Positions 53,231 to 63,251 of a stretch of DNA of 64,000 nt are shown here, one piece after another. A program made the translations under genes and the position numbers. A model generated the notes under the pieces. It was not told the origin of the DNA, ran no database searches, and saw only the letters and a list, made by a program, of their open reading frames with translations. The stretch spans positions 62,001-126,000 of the forward strand of contig JAJECA010000060.1 of the NCBI GenBank assembly GCA_022822265.1, read 5' to 3'. Within the stretch, counting starts at the first letter, position 1. Each line of letters begins with the position of its first letter. The DNA is from Acidimicrobiia bacterium (GTDB lineage: Bacteria; Actinomycetota; Acidimicrobiia; Acidimicrobiales; Bin134).

Positions 53231-54823
53231 ATGGCCCGCCTGTTCAATCCCGAGTTGGTGGAGCCGGAGGAGCTCGCCCCCCGTCAAGTCCACGTCATCA
53301 TGATCGCCCTGATGACGGGCATGTTCCTGGCCGCGCTGGACAATTCGGTGCTGGCTACCGCGGTGCCCACTATCGCCGGCGAACTGGGCGGCCAGGACCA
53401 GGTGGCGTGGATCATCATCTCCTATCTGCTGACCGGCACCATCGCCACGCCCCTCATCGGCAAGCTCAGCGACATATACGGTCGCAAACTGGTCTTCCAG
53501 CTCACTATCGGCTTCTTCATCATCACCTCGGCCCTGGCTGGTCTGTCGCAGACCATGCTGCAACTGGTGCTGTTCCGGGCCTTGCAGGGGTTGGCCGGCG
53601 GCGGCCTTTTGGCGCTGCCCATGGCCATCGTGGGCGACATCGTCGCTCCCAACGAACGGGGCCGATATCAGGGCTACATCGCGGCCACATTCGGCACGGC
53701 CAGCGTGGCCGGACCCCTCATCGGCGGCTTCTTTGTCGACCACCTGAGCTGGCGCTGGGTGTTCTACGTGAACATTCCTGTGGGCTTGATATCAATGGCG
53801 GCCATTGCGGTGCTGTTCAACGTGCGCCTCGACGTTGTGTCCCGCCCCATCGACTGGCTGGGGGCGGGGTTGCTCATCTCTGGATTCACCCCGTTGCTGA
53901 TCGCCCTCAGCATTGGGGGAGACCAGCTGGCCTGGTCGTCGCCGGGGATGGCTCTGATCTTGGCGGTGTCGGCAGTGCTTTTGCCGGCGTTCTTCTGGTG
54001 GGAGACCAAGGCCGCCGATCCGATCCTTCCGCCCCGGCTGTATTCCAACGACGTCGTGCGGTGGTCGATGGTGGTCATGCTGCTCATCGGGCTGGTGATG
54101 TTCGGGGCAACGCTGTTCATTCCCGTGTTCTTGCAGGTGGTGTCGGGAGTAAGCGCCACCGGTTCGGGTCTGAACATGATGCCCATGTTCATCGGCATCA
54201 TCTTCACGTCGGTGTTGTCGGGCAAGATGCTCACCCGGTTTGGGAACTACAAGGTGTTCATCGTGCTCGGCACCGTGCTCATGACTGCGGGAATGTCGCT
54301 GTTGGCCTTGTTCTTGGGCCGGGACACCACCCAAGTTCAGGTGGGTGTCATGGTGTTCGTGCTCGGGTTGGGGCTGGGGATGACCATGCCGGTGCTGGTG
54401 CTAGTCGTACAGAATGCCAGCGCTCACCGCGACATCGGCATGGTGTCGGCGGCCACCAACTTCGTGCGATCGCTGGGAGGCACCATCGGTGCGGCCGTAA
54501 TGGGGGCCATCTACGCCAACGGGCTGCAATCTTCCCTGGAGTCGAAGGTCACCCCCAAGCAGTTGGCCGCCCTCCCCGATCCCGACAAGCTGCTGGGCAG
54601 CCCCCAGCAGATCCGGGCCATTCAGGACCCGTCGATTGTGGATGCGGTGCTGGACTCCTTCACGGTGGGAGTGGGTCGCTGTTTCATCTTCGGAGCACCG
54701 ATTATCGCCGTAGGAATCTTGGCCGCCTTATTGGTCCGACAGATCCCCCTGCGCCAGGAGATCCGCTCCGAGGAGGAGCGCGCCGAGGCCGCCGCCCTTA
54801 GGGAGACCCCGACGGCGGGCTGA
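53231..54823 (+). CDS. MFS transporter, DHA2-like drug exporter
   Basis: [49 protein letters not shown]; 14-TM-like pattern. Confidence 0.92.
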   Translation: MARLFNPELVEPEELAPRQVHVIMIALMTGMFLAALDNSVLATAVPTIAGELGGQDQVAWIIISYLLTGTIATPLIGKLSDIYGRKLVFQLTIGFFIITSALAGLSQTMLQLVLFRALQGLAGGGLLALPMAIVGDIVAPNERGRYQGYIAATFGTASVAGPLIGGFFVDHLSWRWVFYVNIPVGLISMAAIAVLFNVRLDVVSRPIDWLGAGLLISGFTPLLIALSIGGDQLAWSSPGMALILAVSAVLLPAFFWWETKAADPILPPRLYSNDVVRWSMVVMLLIGLVMFGATLFIPVFLQVVSGVSATGSGLNMMPMFIGIIFTSVLSGKMLTRFGNYKVFIVLGTVLMTAGMSLLALFLGRDTTQVQVGVMVFVLGLGLGMTMPVLVLVVQNASAHRDIGMVSAATNFVRSLGGTIGAAVMGAIYANGLQSSLESKVTPKQLAALPDPDKLLGSPQQIRAIQDPSIVDAVLDSFTVGVGRCFIFGAPIIAVGILAALLVRQIPLRQEIRSEEERAEAAALRETPTAG

Positions 54824-54830
54824 TTGCGAG

Positions 54831-55802
54831 CTACTTGATGGCCACTGGGTTGACCGGTGACCCCAGGCCGCCCACGAACGGCTGGGGCGAGGCCTCCAGG
54901 AAGAAGTCGTACTGGCCGTCGGCCGCGCAGTCGGCGGCCAGTTCTTCCAGATCCCAGTTCTGGCCTTGGGTGAGGCCCATGTCCACCAGGTCTAGGCAGT
55001 GGATGGCGAGGATCGCCCCCTCGAAGGCCGGGTCGTAGGGCAGCACCTCGAACACGATGTTGTCGGTGGCCACCGCGGCGATGTTGTTGTCGTGGAACCA
55101 CTCGCAGGCGGTCACGCCGATCCCGGCGGAGCGCACGATCCCCATCTCGGGGATGGGCTCGCCGTAGTAGTTGTCCAGATCGCCGGCCTTGGCGTAGGCG
55201 AACAGTCCGGTGCGGACCAGGATGATGTCGCCGGTGCGGATCTCCACCCCTTGGGCCTCAGCCGCGTTGGTCAGGTCGTCGTAGCCGATGGCATGGCCCG
55301 GCTCCAGCACATCCACTCCATGGAGCTTGGCGATGTCCAGCAGCACGCCCCGCCCGGTGAGGCTCTTGACTTTTTCGATGCCGCACACCGACGCCCCCCA
55401 CTCGGTGATGGTGGAGGCGTCGTGGCCGTTGTAGAGCTTGCCCCGGTACATGGCATGGCACAGCCCGTCCCAGTGGGTGGCGCATTGCAGGCCCATGGTG
55501 ACCACGTCGTCGCTGGTGTGGAACATGTCGGGGTCGCCCATCATGGAGGAATTGAGCGACACCATCGTCTTCAGCGGGTTCACCCGTCCGGGGATGACGC
55601 CGGTTTGCAGGCCGTCTTTGTGCAGTGGGTAGGCCAGCGAGATGCGCTTGCCGGTGCGGATGCACTGGGCGGCCTCTTTCACCACCTCATCAGTGAGGAA
55701 GTTGAGCGTGCCGATCTGATCGTCTTCACCCCAGCGCCCCCAGTTGTTGATGCGAGCGGCGACGTCCAGGACTGATTGAGGGTATGGCATGGCCGTGAAC
55801 AC
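54831..55802 (-). CDS. Cyclase-family protein (kynurenine-formamidase-like)
   Basis: ATHWDGLCHAMYRGKLYNGHDAS metal-binding motif; GVLLDIAKLHGVDVLEPGHAI; GDIILVRTGLF. Confidence 0.9.
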   Translation of the reverse strand: MFTAMPYPQSVLDVAARINNWGRWGEDDQIGTLNFLTDEVVKEAAQCIRTGKRISLAYPLHKDGLQTGVIPGRVNPLKTMVSLNSSMMGDPDMFHTSDDVVTMGLQCATHWDGLCHAMYRGKLYNGHDASTITEWGASVCGIEKVKSLTGRGVLLDIAKLHGVDVLEPGHAIGYDDLTNAAEAQGVEIRTGDIILVRTGLFAYAKAGDLDNYYGEPIPEMGIVRSAGIGVTACEWFHDNNIAAVATDNIVFEVLPYDPAFEGAILAIHCLDLVDMGLTQGQNWDLEELAADCAADGQYDFFLEASPQPFVGGLGSPVNPVAIK

Positions 55803-55842
55803 TAGTCTGAGCCGCGGTGGGCTGATCGGCTAGAACTTCGCC

Positions 55843-56589
55843 ATGGGAAGTCTTGATGGACGAGTAGCGATTGTGACCGGGGCGGCTCGGGGCCAGGGCG
55901 AGGCCGAGGCCCGAAAGTTCGTAGAGGAAGGCGCGTTCGTGGTGATGGGCGACGTGCTCGACGAAGAGGGAGAGGCGGTGGCTGCCGATTTGGGCGACCA
56001 GGCCGTGTACCTCCACCACGACGTGTCGTTGCCCGAGGATTGGGCCCGGGTGGTGGCCGCCGCGGCGGAGCAGGGGCCGCTGCGGGCGCTGGTGAACAAC
56101 GCCGCCATCCACTGGACCGCCCTCATCGCCGATGAGACCCCCGAGAGCCTGCGCCGCATTTGGGAGGTGAACTATCTGGGCACGTTCCTGGGCATCCAGA
56201 GCGTGGCTGACTCCATGGCCGAGGCTGGCGGCGGGGGGATCGTCAACATTTCGTCCATCGCCGGGATGGAGGGCATCTCCCACCACGCCGCCTATGGGGG
56301 CACCAAGTGGGCGGTGCGGGGGCTGACCAAAGTGGCGGCCATTGAACTGGGACCGCAGGGTATTCGGGTGAACTCCATACATCCCGGCCCAATCGAGACT
56401 GCCATGTTGTCGGCTGATCGCCACGGGCGCCCCGAGCTGTTCGGCCATGTGCCGCTGCGCCGGGCCGGGGTGGCCTCCGAGGTAGCTGATCTGGCCTGCT
56501 ACTTAGTGTCGGACGCCTCGTCGTACCAGACTGGCCACGAGTACATCATCGACGGGGGCTCCACCGCCGGCATGGCGATTCGAGGGTAG
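55843..56589 (+). CDS. SDR-family oxidoreductase
   Basis: GRVAIVTGAARGQGEAEARKFVEEGAFVVMGDV; NNAAIHW; YGGTKWAVRGL. Confidence 0.93.
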   Translation: MGSLDGRVAIVTGAARGQGEAEARKFVEEGAFVVMGDVLDEEGEAVAADLGDQAVYLHHDVSLPEDWARVVAAAAEQGPLRALVNNAAIHWTALIADETPESLRRIWEVNYLGTFLGIQSVADSMAEAGGGGIVNISSIAGMEGISHHAAYGGTKWAVRGLTKVAAIELGPQGIRVNSIHPGPIETAMLSADRHGRPELFGHVPLRRAGVASEVADLACYLVSDASSYQTGHEYIIDGGSTAGMAIRG

Positions 56590-56594
56590 GAATC

Positions 56595-56999
56595 ATGAGC
56601 GTTGAGGGATTCGACCATCTGGCCATCACCGTGGCCGACGTGGAGGCCACCGTGGCCTTCTACGGAGAAGTGCTGGGCGCTGAGCCCATGTACCTGGAGG
56701 AGTTCAGGGCCGGCAAGATGCCCATCGTGATGATGCAGGTGGGAGCCAACCGCATAAACGTGCACCCCGCGGCCGCCCCGGCCTCCCCCCATGCCCGCCT
56801 GCCCACCCCCGGCTCGGTAGACCTGTGCTTCCGCTGGGGCGGCACCATCGCCGAAGCCCAGTCCCATCTGGCCACCTGCGGCGTCGAGGTCATCGAAGGC
56901 CCCGCCCCCCGCCCCGCCAGCAACGGCGAACGAGGCCAGTCCGTCTACTTCCGCGACACCGACGGCAACCTCCTAGAACTCCTCACCATCAAGGGCTGA
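56595..56999 (+). CDS. VOC-superfamily (glyoxalase/dioxygenase-like) protein
   Basis: GFDHLAITVADVEATVAFYGEVLGAEP; GQSVYFRDTDGNLLELLT. Confidence 0.92.
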   Translation: MSVEGFDHLAITVADVEATVAFYGEVLGAEPMYLEEFRAGKMPIVMMQVGANRINVHPAAAPASPHARLPTPGSVDLCFRWGGTIAEAQSHLATCGVEVIEGPAPRPASNGERGQSVYFRDTDGNLLELLTIKG

Positions 57000-57002
57000 T
57001 CA

Positions 57003-57929
57003 ATGGTAGGACCGTTGCGCTTTTTTCATGTCAATGTGAACTGCTCTGATCTGGAGCGGTCGCTGGGGTTTTACCGCGATCTGGTGGGGTTGCGGACGAC
57101 GGTTCGGACTCGGCCGGAGCGGCCCCAGCCGGGTGGGGCGTTCGGGTTGGACGAGGTGCAGTGGGATGCCTGGATCATGGCCGGTGACGATGCTCTCGAT
57201 GGGGTGGTACTGGATCTGCTGGAGTGGCAGGTGCCCCCACCGTCGGGGTCGCCGCCCGCATCTGTTACCGAGCTGGGTTTCGGCCGGCTGTGCATTCTCA
57301 CCGACGACTTGGCCGGTTTGTACCGTCGGCTTACTGAGGCCGGACACGACGTGTGGTCGCCGCCGAGCCGGGTGAACCTCGGGGCCGAGGGGATGGCCGC
57401 ACCGGAGCTGTTCCTGTGCTCCGACCCCGACGGCACCGCGGTGCAGTTCGTGCAGGCCGACAGCACGCGACTGGCCCACGTAAACGTGAACTGTTCCGAC
57501 CTTGAGCGTTCCCGGCACTTCTACTGCGACATTCTGGGTCTGAACGCTCGGATTCGCTCGTGCCCATCTGACCCTCAGCCCGGCTCAGGGTTCCGGGTAG
57601 ACGGAGATGTGGCCTGGGATGCCTGGTTCATCGGCGCCCCCAACGCCAGCCCCTCCGGGTTCATTCTTGATTTGGTGGAGTGGAAGCAGCCCCGGCCCAC
57701 AGGTACCGCTCGTCGGCAGGCCAATGAGCTGGGCATATTCCGGATGGCCCTGCTCACCGACGACATCGACCGGGACTATGCCGCACTGGTCGACGCTGGG
57801 GTGACCTGTTACTCCCCGCCGGTGGAGCTGGAGATGGGCCCGGGGTTGCCGTCCGACCTGCGGGCACTGTTCTTTGAAGACCCAGACGGCACTTGCGTCG
57901 AGCTGATCGAGAGCCCGCCGGTCGAATAG
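57003..57929 (+). CDS. Two-domain VOC-superfamily protein (internal duplication)
   Basis: FHVNVNCSDLERSLGFYRDLVGL...FLCSDPDGTAVQFVQ and AHVNVNCSDLERSRHFYCDILGL...FFEDPDGTCVELIE. Confidence 0.92.
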   Translation: MVGPLRFFHVNVNCSDLERSLGFYRDLVGLRTTVRTRPERPQPGGAFGLDEVQWDAWIMAGDDALDGVVLDLLEWQVPPPSGSPPASVTELGFGRLCILTDDLAGLYRRLTEAGHDVWSPPSRVNLGAEGMAAPELFLCSDPDGTAVQFVQADSTRLAHVNVNCSDLERSRHFYCDILGLNARIRSCPSDPQPGSGFRVDGDVAWDAWFIGAPNASPSGFILDLVEWKQPRPTGTARRQANELGIFRMALLTDDIDRDYAALVDAGVTCYSPPVELEMGPGLPSDLRALFFEDPDGTCVELIESPPVE

Positions 57930-57939
57930 CGGCAGCCTG

Positions 57940-58761
57940 TCAGTCAGGCGGGCAGACCCCGATCACCTCGCCGTTCACCCAGGCCCAGAAGCCGTTGGGC
58001 TGGACAGCCCATTGTCGGAAAGCGTCCGAGATCTCTTGTAGCTCGTCTCTGGTGGCTAGGCCATAGCCAACTGCGTGTTCGGCGAAATCGCTTTCGGTCA
58101 CTCGCACCGCCCACATCTCGCCCCACACGGTCCGAACTTCGTGGTCGGTGTGGGCGGTGGTGGAGGCAGTGGTCTCGATATCGGTAAAACCGGCTTGCAT
58201 TGCCCACGACAGCAGATAGCGGCCGGCGTCGGCCTCACCGCCGTTGGCGGTCGCAACCTGGTGGTAGAGGTCTTGCCAGCGTTCGATGGCCGGGAATACG
58301 GGGGCGTGGATCATCGTGGCATAGTCGGAGTCGCGTACGGCCACCAGCCCGCCGGGCCGCAGAACTCGCCGGGCCTCTCGCAAGGCCCGGACCGGATCGG
58401 AAAGGTGCTGGAGCACTTGGTGGGCGTACACCACGTCGAAGCTGGCGTCATCCCACGGCAGCTCGTAGACCGAGCCGACCTCGAACGTGGTATTTGACAG
58501 CCCGCAGTCGTCGGCATGGGCGCGGGCCGCGTCCACCACGTCAGCCGACAGGTCGAGGCCCACCACTCGCCCAGCGCGGCGGGCCAGCCCCGCGGTGATG
58601 GTGCCCGAGCCGCAACCGATGTCCAGCACTTCGGAATCGGGCCGCAGTCGAGGCAACAGGAAGGCCGCGCATGTCTCGGCAGTGCGCCGGGAGTGCCATC
58701 CCACGATTACCTGGTGGTAGCCGTGGGTGTAAGTCTCACCCTCGGGCCGTTGCTCAGCCAA
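57940..58761 (-). CDS. SAM-dependent methyltransferase (class I)
   Basis: SEVLDIGCGSGTITAGLARRAGRVVGLDLSADVVDAARAHA; FDVVYAHQVLQHLSDPVRALREARRVLRPGGLVAV. Confidence 0.93.
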   Translation of the reverse strand: MAEQRPEGETYTHGYHQVIVGWHSRRTAETCAAFLLPRLRPDSEVLDIGCGSGTITAGLARRAGRVVGLDLSADVVDAARAHADDCGLSNTTFEVGSVYELPWDDASFDVVYAHQVLQHLSDPVRALREARRVLRPGGLVAVRDSDYATMIHAPVFPAIERWQDLYHQVATANGGEADAGRYLLSWAMQAGFTDIETTASTTAHTDHEVRTVWGEMWAVRVTESDFAEHAVGYGLATRDELQEISDAFRQWAVQPNGFWAWVNGEVIGVCPPD

Positions 58762-59980
58762 CGGGTTCGGGAGTCAAGAACGCGTCGAGGCGGTCGGGTC
58801 CGTTGGCCCAGAACACCGGGGTCTTCTTGCGAACGCATCCGGGGGCCAGCTCGGCAGATGCCACTCGGTCCAAGAACACTTCCAGGGCCACCCTTCCCTC
58901 CAGGCGGGCCAGGCTGGCGCCGGGGCATATGTGGGGGCCGCCGCCGAACGCGATGTGGTCTTTGGGGCGGTCCCGGTCGAGGCGGAACTCGTCGGGATGG
59001 TCGAAATATTCCTCGTCCCGGTTGGCCGACGACACCCCGAACACAATCTTGTCTCCGCTGCGCATCGGAGCGCCGAACGCATCGGTATCCGCAGTGCAGT
59101 CCCGAATGAGCATGTGGGCGGGGGAGTCGATCCGCAGCGATTCCTCCACCGCCCGCTCAGAGAGGCTCCGGTCGGCCTTGAGAGTGGCGAACAGATCGGG
59201 GTCGCCGATGATGCGCCACAGCAGGTTGCCGATCAGGTGCCGAGTGGTCTCGTTGCCCGACATGATGAGGAACGCAAGCTGGGTGCGTATCTCCACATCG
59301 GTGAGGCGATGGCCCTCGATCTCGGTGGTGATGAGCCGGGTGACCAGGTCGTCGGGGGCCTCGTCGCTGGCCCGCCGCTCGGCGATCAGGGCGTCGATGT
59401 AGGCGCAGAACTCGGGATGGGCGCCGGCCAGGCCCTCGCCCCGCTCGTTGCGGTTGGTGCGGGGGTAGTCGCCCAGCACCACCTCGTCGGTCCAGGCGTG
59501 GAACTGCTCCCAGTCCTCGGCGGGCACCCCGATGAGGTGGGAGATCACGTTGATGGGCACCGGAGTGATGAACTCGGCCACCAGCTCGCCGTGGCCCCGC
59601 TCCAAGATCGGGTCTAGGTACTGGTGGCACAGATCCCGCACGAACGGCTCGGCCCGCATCGACTTGTGATGGGCGACGGTGGCGTTGATGATGCGGCGCA
59701 CCTTGCCGTGGCGGGGCTCGGGGATCTCGCTGATGAGCTTTTCCTCTTCTGGGACCACCACGCCGGGATCGCGGAAGCTGGACACGAAGGTCTCCACGTC
59801 TCTGGTGGCCTCCAAGACATGGTCGAACTTGGTGAGGTACCAACCAGTGGGAGTTCGGACTACCGGGCACTCCGACCGCAGCTCGGCCAGCGTCTCGATG
59901 GGCACCGCCTCGGGATAGGCGAACGGGTCGAACGCGCTTTCCTCTTCGGTGCCGGGGAGCGGATCGGACGTCAAGCTCAT
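58754..59980 (-). CDS. Cytochrome P450
   Basis: LIMSGNETTRHLIGNLLW; EESLRIDSP; AFGGGPHICPGASLARLEGR. Confidence 0.93.
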   Translation of the reverse strand: MSLTSDPLPGTEEESAFDPFAYPEAVPIETLAELRSECPVVRTPTGWYLTKFDHVLEATRDVETFVSSFRDPGVVVPEEEKLISEIPEPRHGKVRRIINATVAHHKSMRAEPFVRDLCHQYLDPILERGHGELVAEFITPVPINVISHLIGVPAEDWEQFHAWTDEVVLGDYPRTNRNERGEGLAGAHPEFCAYIDALIAERRASDEAPDDLVTRLITTEIEGHRLTDVEIRTQLAFLIMSGNETTRHLIGNLLWRIIGDPDLFATLKADRSLSERAVEESLRIDSPAHMLIRDCTADTDAFGAPMRSGDKIVFGVSSANRDEEYFDHPDEFRLDRDRPKDHIAFGGGPHICPGASLARLEGRVALEVFLDRVASAELAPGCVRKKTPVFWANGPDRLDAFLTPEPVG

Positions 59981-60022
59981 AGATCTAATGGTGCCACGTC
60001 TTGCCAAATCTTGCGGCTTTGC

Positions 60023-60703
60023 TCACGAGGCCGAGAAGACTGCGATGCGGGACCACTGGTTGGGATCTGCCTCGTCGGCGTCGCCATAGATTGGCCGCAA
60101 CTCGAAGTGCGGCTCTGAGATGTGACCGTCCGACTGGCGCTGTCCCAGCCAGTCGGCGAAACCGACCTCCTCGAAGTGGGCAGAGTTGATCCCGAGCGCG
60201 AAACGAGCACCGGGGCTGGCCGCCCGGAGCAGTTTCAAAATCGTCTCCGGACCGAAGATCCCATGGGTGAATGCTCCTGAGCTCACGATGCCGGCGTAGG
60301 CGCCAACGGCCAATTCGGTCTGACCGGTGAGGTCGGCTTCAATGAGTTGCCGGTACACCGGGCGGCCGTTGCACGTCTTGGCCGCGGCTTCGGCCAGCAT
60401 TTCCGGCGAGATGTCGATGCCGTCGATCACTGACACGCCCAGCTTGGCCAACTCGCCCCCGACGACCCCGGTTCCACAGCCCACATCAAGCACAGGCTGG
60501 CCCAGGTCAGAGAAGCCGCTGCAAAAGACCTTGACCACCTCTTGGTGGTAGACGTATCCGCTGTCGACGATGAAGCCCGACTCATAAGTCTTGGCCCACG
60601 ATGCGTACAGCTCGCGATTGGCCTCCGGGCCCTTGGCCCCATAGGCCTTTTCCAGCGCGAGTTCCGTGGCCCTAGATCGTGGCCCTGTTTGCTCCGTCAT
60701 CAC
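60023..60703 (-). CDS. SAM-dependent methyltransferase (class I)
   Basis: QPVLDVGCGTGVVGGELAKLGVSVIDGIDISPEMLAEAAAK. Confidence 0.9.
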   Translation of the reverse strand: MMTEQTGPRSRATELALEKAYGAKGPEANRELYASWAKTYESGFIVDSGYVYHQEVVKVFCSGFSDLGQPVLDVGCGTGVVGGELAKLGVSVIDGIDISPEMLAEAAAKTCNGRPVYRQLIEADLTGQTELAVGAYAGIVSSGAFTHGIFGPETILKLLRAASPGARFALGINSAHFEEVGFADWLGQRQSDGHISEPHFELRPIYGDADEADPNQWSRIAVFSAS

Positions 60704-60761
60704 CCCTCACGATAGTGACCACCACGGTCGGAACCCCCATCTCCCGGTAGTGTGCCCGGCG

Positions 60762-62243
60762 ATGGAGTTGGTGATCGGCTCGGTGTTCGACAATGCGGCT
60801 GCGACCGTGCCGCGTCGCCCGGCAGCGGCGCTGGACGGGCAAGTGCTCACTTACGGGGAGTTGGGCCGGCAGGCCAATCAGATGAGCCATGTGCTGGCCG
60901 GACTCGGGGTGAGTCGGGGCGACCGGGTGGTCACCTGGAGCGACAACAACCTGGCGTCGGTGTCACTGTTTGTAGCTCTGGCCCGGGCGGGGGCGGTGTT
61001 CGCCCCAGCCAACGCCCGGCTGTCGCCCGAAGAGGCGGCCGAAATGGTGGGCCTGGCCCGACCTCGGCTGCTGGTGGTCGACGCGGGACATGCCGAGGCT
61101 GGACAGGAAATTGCTGACCAGGTGGGGGTGCCACTGGTGCGGTTGGGAGACAACGGTCCGGGGCTCGACCTGGTTGCCGAGGCCCAGTCGGCATCGGATG
61201 GCGCGCCAGCGCCATCGGGAGTGGGGGAGCGCGATCCCCATGTCGTGTTCTTCACCAGCGGCAGCACCGGGAAGTCCAAGGGCGTGGTGCTCTCGCACCG
61301 GTGCAATTGGCTGCGCACCCGCACACCGGCGCTGCTGGAGCCGAGAGGCGCCACAGTGTGCATGTTCCCGATGTTCCACATGGGGGCGTGGACCATCGCC
61401 CTTCAGGCTTGGCAGGCCCGGGGGCTGGTGGTGCTCACCGATCGGGCCGACGCCGATGTGTTGATCGATGCGGTTCAGCACCACCAAGCCGCCTACATGA
61501 ACTGCATCCCTGCGGTGTGGCGCCGAGTGCTGGAAGCCGGTCGCCATGCCGGCCTGGCCTCGCTCCGATTCGCCACTTCGGGCACTTCGGCCACCCCGCC
61601 CGAGCTGCTGGCCGACTTGAAGGCCGCGTTCCCGAACGCCCATCGACGGGTCTTCTACGGATCCACTGAAGCCGGCTCGGTCACGATGCTGGACGACGCC
61701 GACATGGAGTCTCGGCCGGGAAGTTGCGGTCAGGCCCACACTGGTGCCGAAGTGCGCCTTGACCAAGGAGAGCTCCAGACCCGGTCGCCTTTCATGTTCG
61801 ACGGCTATTTCGACAATCCCGACGCCACCGCTGAGGCATTCACCGAAGACGGCTGGTTCCGCACCGGTGATCTGGCCGAGGTGGACGGCGACGGCTTCTA
61901 CTCCATCGTCGGGAGAGTCAAAGACGTGGTTCGCACCGGTGGGGAGACGGTGTCGCCCGCTGAAGTCGAGGGCCATCTGGCTGATTTCCCCGGTGCTGCT
62001 GAAGTGGCGGTGGTGGGCATTCCCGACGACCGCTGGGGCGAAGTGGTGTGCGCCGTGTTCGTGCTCGCACCGGGCGCTGCCCTGCCCACCCCCGATGCCG
62101 TACAAGCCCATTTGAGCGATCGCCTAGCCCGGTTCAAACACCCCCGCCGGATCGAAGCCATGGATGCCATCCCCCGCACCCCCGCCACCGGCCAAGTCCG
62201 CCGCCGCGAGGTGGTGGCGGCAGTGTTGTCAACCGACGGCTAG
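60762..62243 (+). CDS. Acyl-CoA synthetase (AMP-binding)
   Basis: VVFFTSGSTGKSKGVVLSH; RVFYGSTEAGSVTML; WFRTGDLAEVDGDGFYSIVGRVKDVVRTGGETVSPAEVE. Confidence 0.95.
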   Translation: MELVIGSVFDNAAATVPRRPAAALDGQVLTYGELGRQANQMSHVLAGLGVSRGDRVVTWSDNNLASVSLFVALARAGAVFAPANARLSPEEAAEMVGLARPRLLVVDAGHAEAGQEIADQVGVPLVRLGDNGPGLDLVAEAQSASDGAPAPSGVGERDPHVVFFTSGSTGKSKGVVLSHRCNWLRTRTPALLEPRGATVCMFPMFHMGAWTIALQAWQARGLVVLTDRADADVLIDAVQHHQAAYMNCIPAVWRRVLEAGRHAGLASLRFATSGTSATPPELLADLKAAFPNAHRRVFYGSTEAGSVTMLDDADMESRPGSCGQAHTGAEVRLDQGELQTRSPFMFDGYFDNPDATAEAFTEDGWFRTGDLAEVDGDGFYSIVGRVKDVVRTGGETVSPAEVEGHLADFPGAAEVAVVGIPDDRWGEVVCAVFVLAPGAALPTPDAVQAHLSDRLARFKHPRRIEAMDAIPRTPATGQVRRREVVAAVLSTDG

Positions 62244-63166
62244 TACTCCTCGTCGGGGTTGACGATTCCCGCTAGGGGTTGGCCATCGAGGCGGCGCTGG
62301 AGATTGTCGGCGAAGGGGGCCATCAGGAAGTCCCAAGATTCGGGCATGCACCAGGACACGTGGGCGCTGAGCCTGACCTGGGGGTGGTCGTACAGCCAGT
62401 GGCCCTCGGGCAAGGGCTCGGGCTCCACCGTGTCGAGCGATGCACGGGCGATGTGCCCGCCGTCGAGCGCGGCCCGCAGGGCGTCTTGGTCGATGAGGTC
62501 GCCCCGGGCGATGTTGATGATGTGCGCGCCGGCCTTGGCTTTGGCCAGGGCGTCGGCATCCAAGAGGTGATGGGTGGCGGAAGTGGCTGGCGCAGCCACC
62601 ACGATATGGTCGGAGCGCTCCAACAGCTTGTCCAATGAGGTGGCGATCTCCACCCCGGCCAAGGGCGAAGGGGCCGCAGTGCGTCGCAAAGCCAGTACCG
62701 ACATGTCGAAGGCCAGCGCCCGGCGGGCCACCGCGGTGCCGATGCCGCCCAGCCCGATGAGGCCAAGCGTCTTGCCGTAGAGCGCCCCCAGATCGGCGGT
62801 GAACCATCGCTCGGGCGGGCTTTGCAGCCACACGTAGGGCAGGTCTTTCTCAAAGGCCAGCATCATGGCCAGGCACCACTCGGAGATGCCGATGGCCGAG
62901 GCTCCCCGAGAGCAGGTCATTACCCGGTCGCCCAGCAGCTCAAGGGGGAACCCGTCAATCCCGGTACTGGTCACGTGTACCCACTCCACCCCCCGGTCCA
63001 GCAGCTCGGCCAGGTTGGGATAGCCCCGGGGGATGGTCAGCAGGACGTCGCCGGACGCCTCATCGGGGATGTCGCCTTGGCGGGGCACGCACACGAACTC
63101 CACGGTCTCGAATCGGGAGATGATCGGGTCGAGCCGCCCGTCTTCCATGTGGTGTAGCACTCGCAC
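62240..63166 (-). CDS. D-isomer-specific 2-hydroxyacid dehydrogenase
   Basis: GKTLGLIGLGGIGTAVARRALAFDMSVLALRR; HIINIARGDLIDQDALRAALDGGHIARASLDTVEPEPLPEGHWLYDHPQVRLSAHVS. Confidence 0.93.
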   Translation of the reverse strand: MRVLHHMEDGRLDPIISRFETVEFVCVPRQGDIPDEASGDVLLTIPRGYPNLAELLDRGVEWVHVTSTGIDGFPLELLGDRVMTCSRGASAIGISEWCLAMMLAFEKDLPYVWLQSPPERWFTADLGALYGKTLGLIGLGGIGTAVARRALAFDMSVLALRRTAAPSPLAGVEIATSLDKLLERSDHIVVAAPATSATHHLLDADALAKAKAGAHIINIARGDLIDQDALRAALDGGHIARASLDTVEPEPLPEGHWLYDHPQVRLSAHVSWCMPESWDFLMAPFADNLQRRLDGQPLAGIVNPDEEY

Positions 63167-63251
63167 GGGGAGGAGCCTAGGGAACGGCGGGCGGGGCCGT
63201 CAGCGATTCCCGGCTCGGATTCGGCTGGGTGCAACCGCATAAGGTCGGGCC

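Noticed and set aside
52187-53743. 518-aa minus-strand ORF
   Set aside because: Antisense to the acyl-CoA synthetase and MFS genes; no domain.
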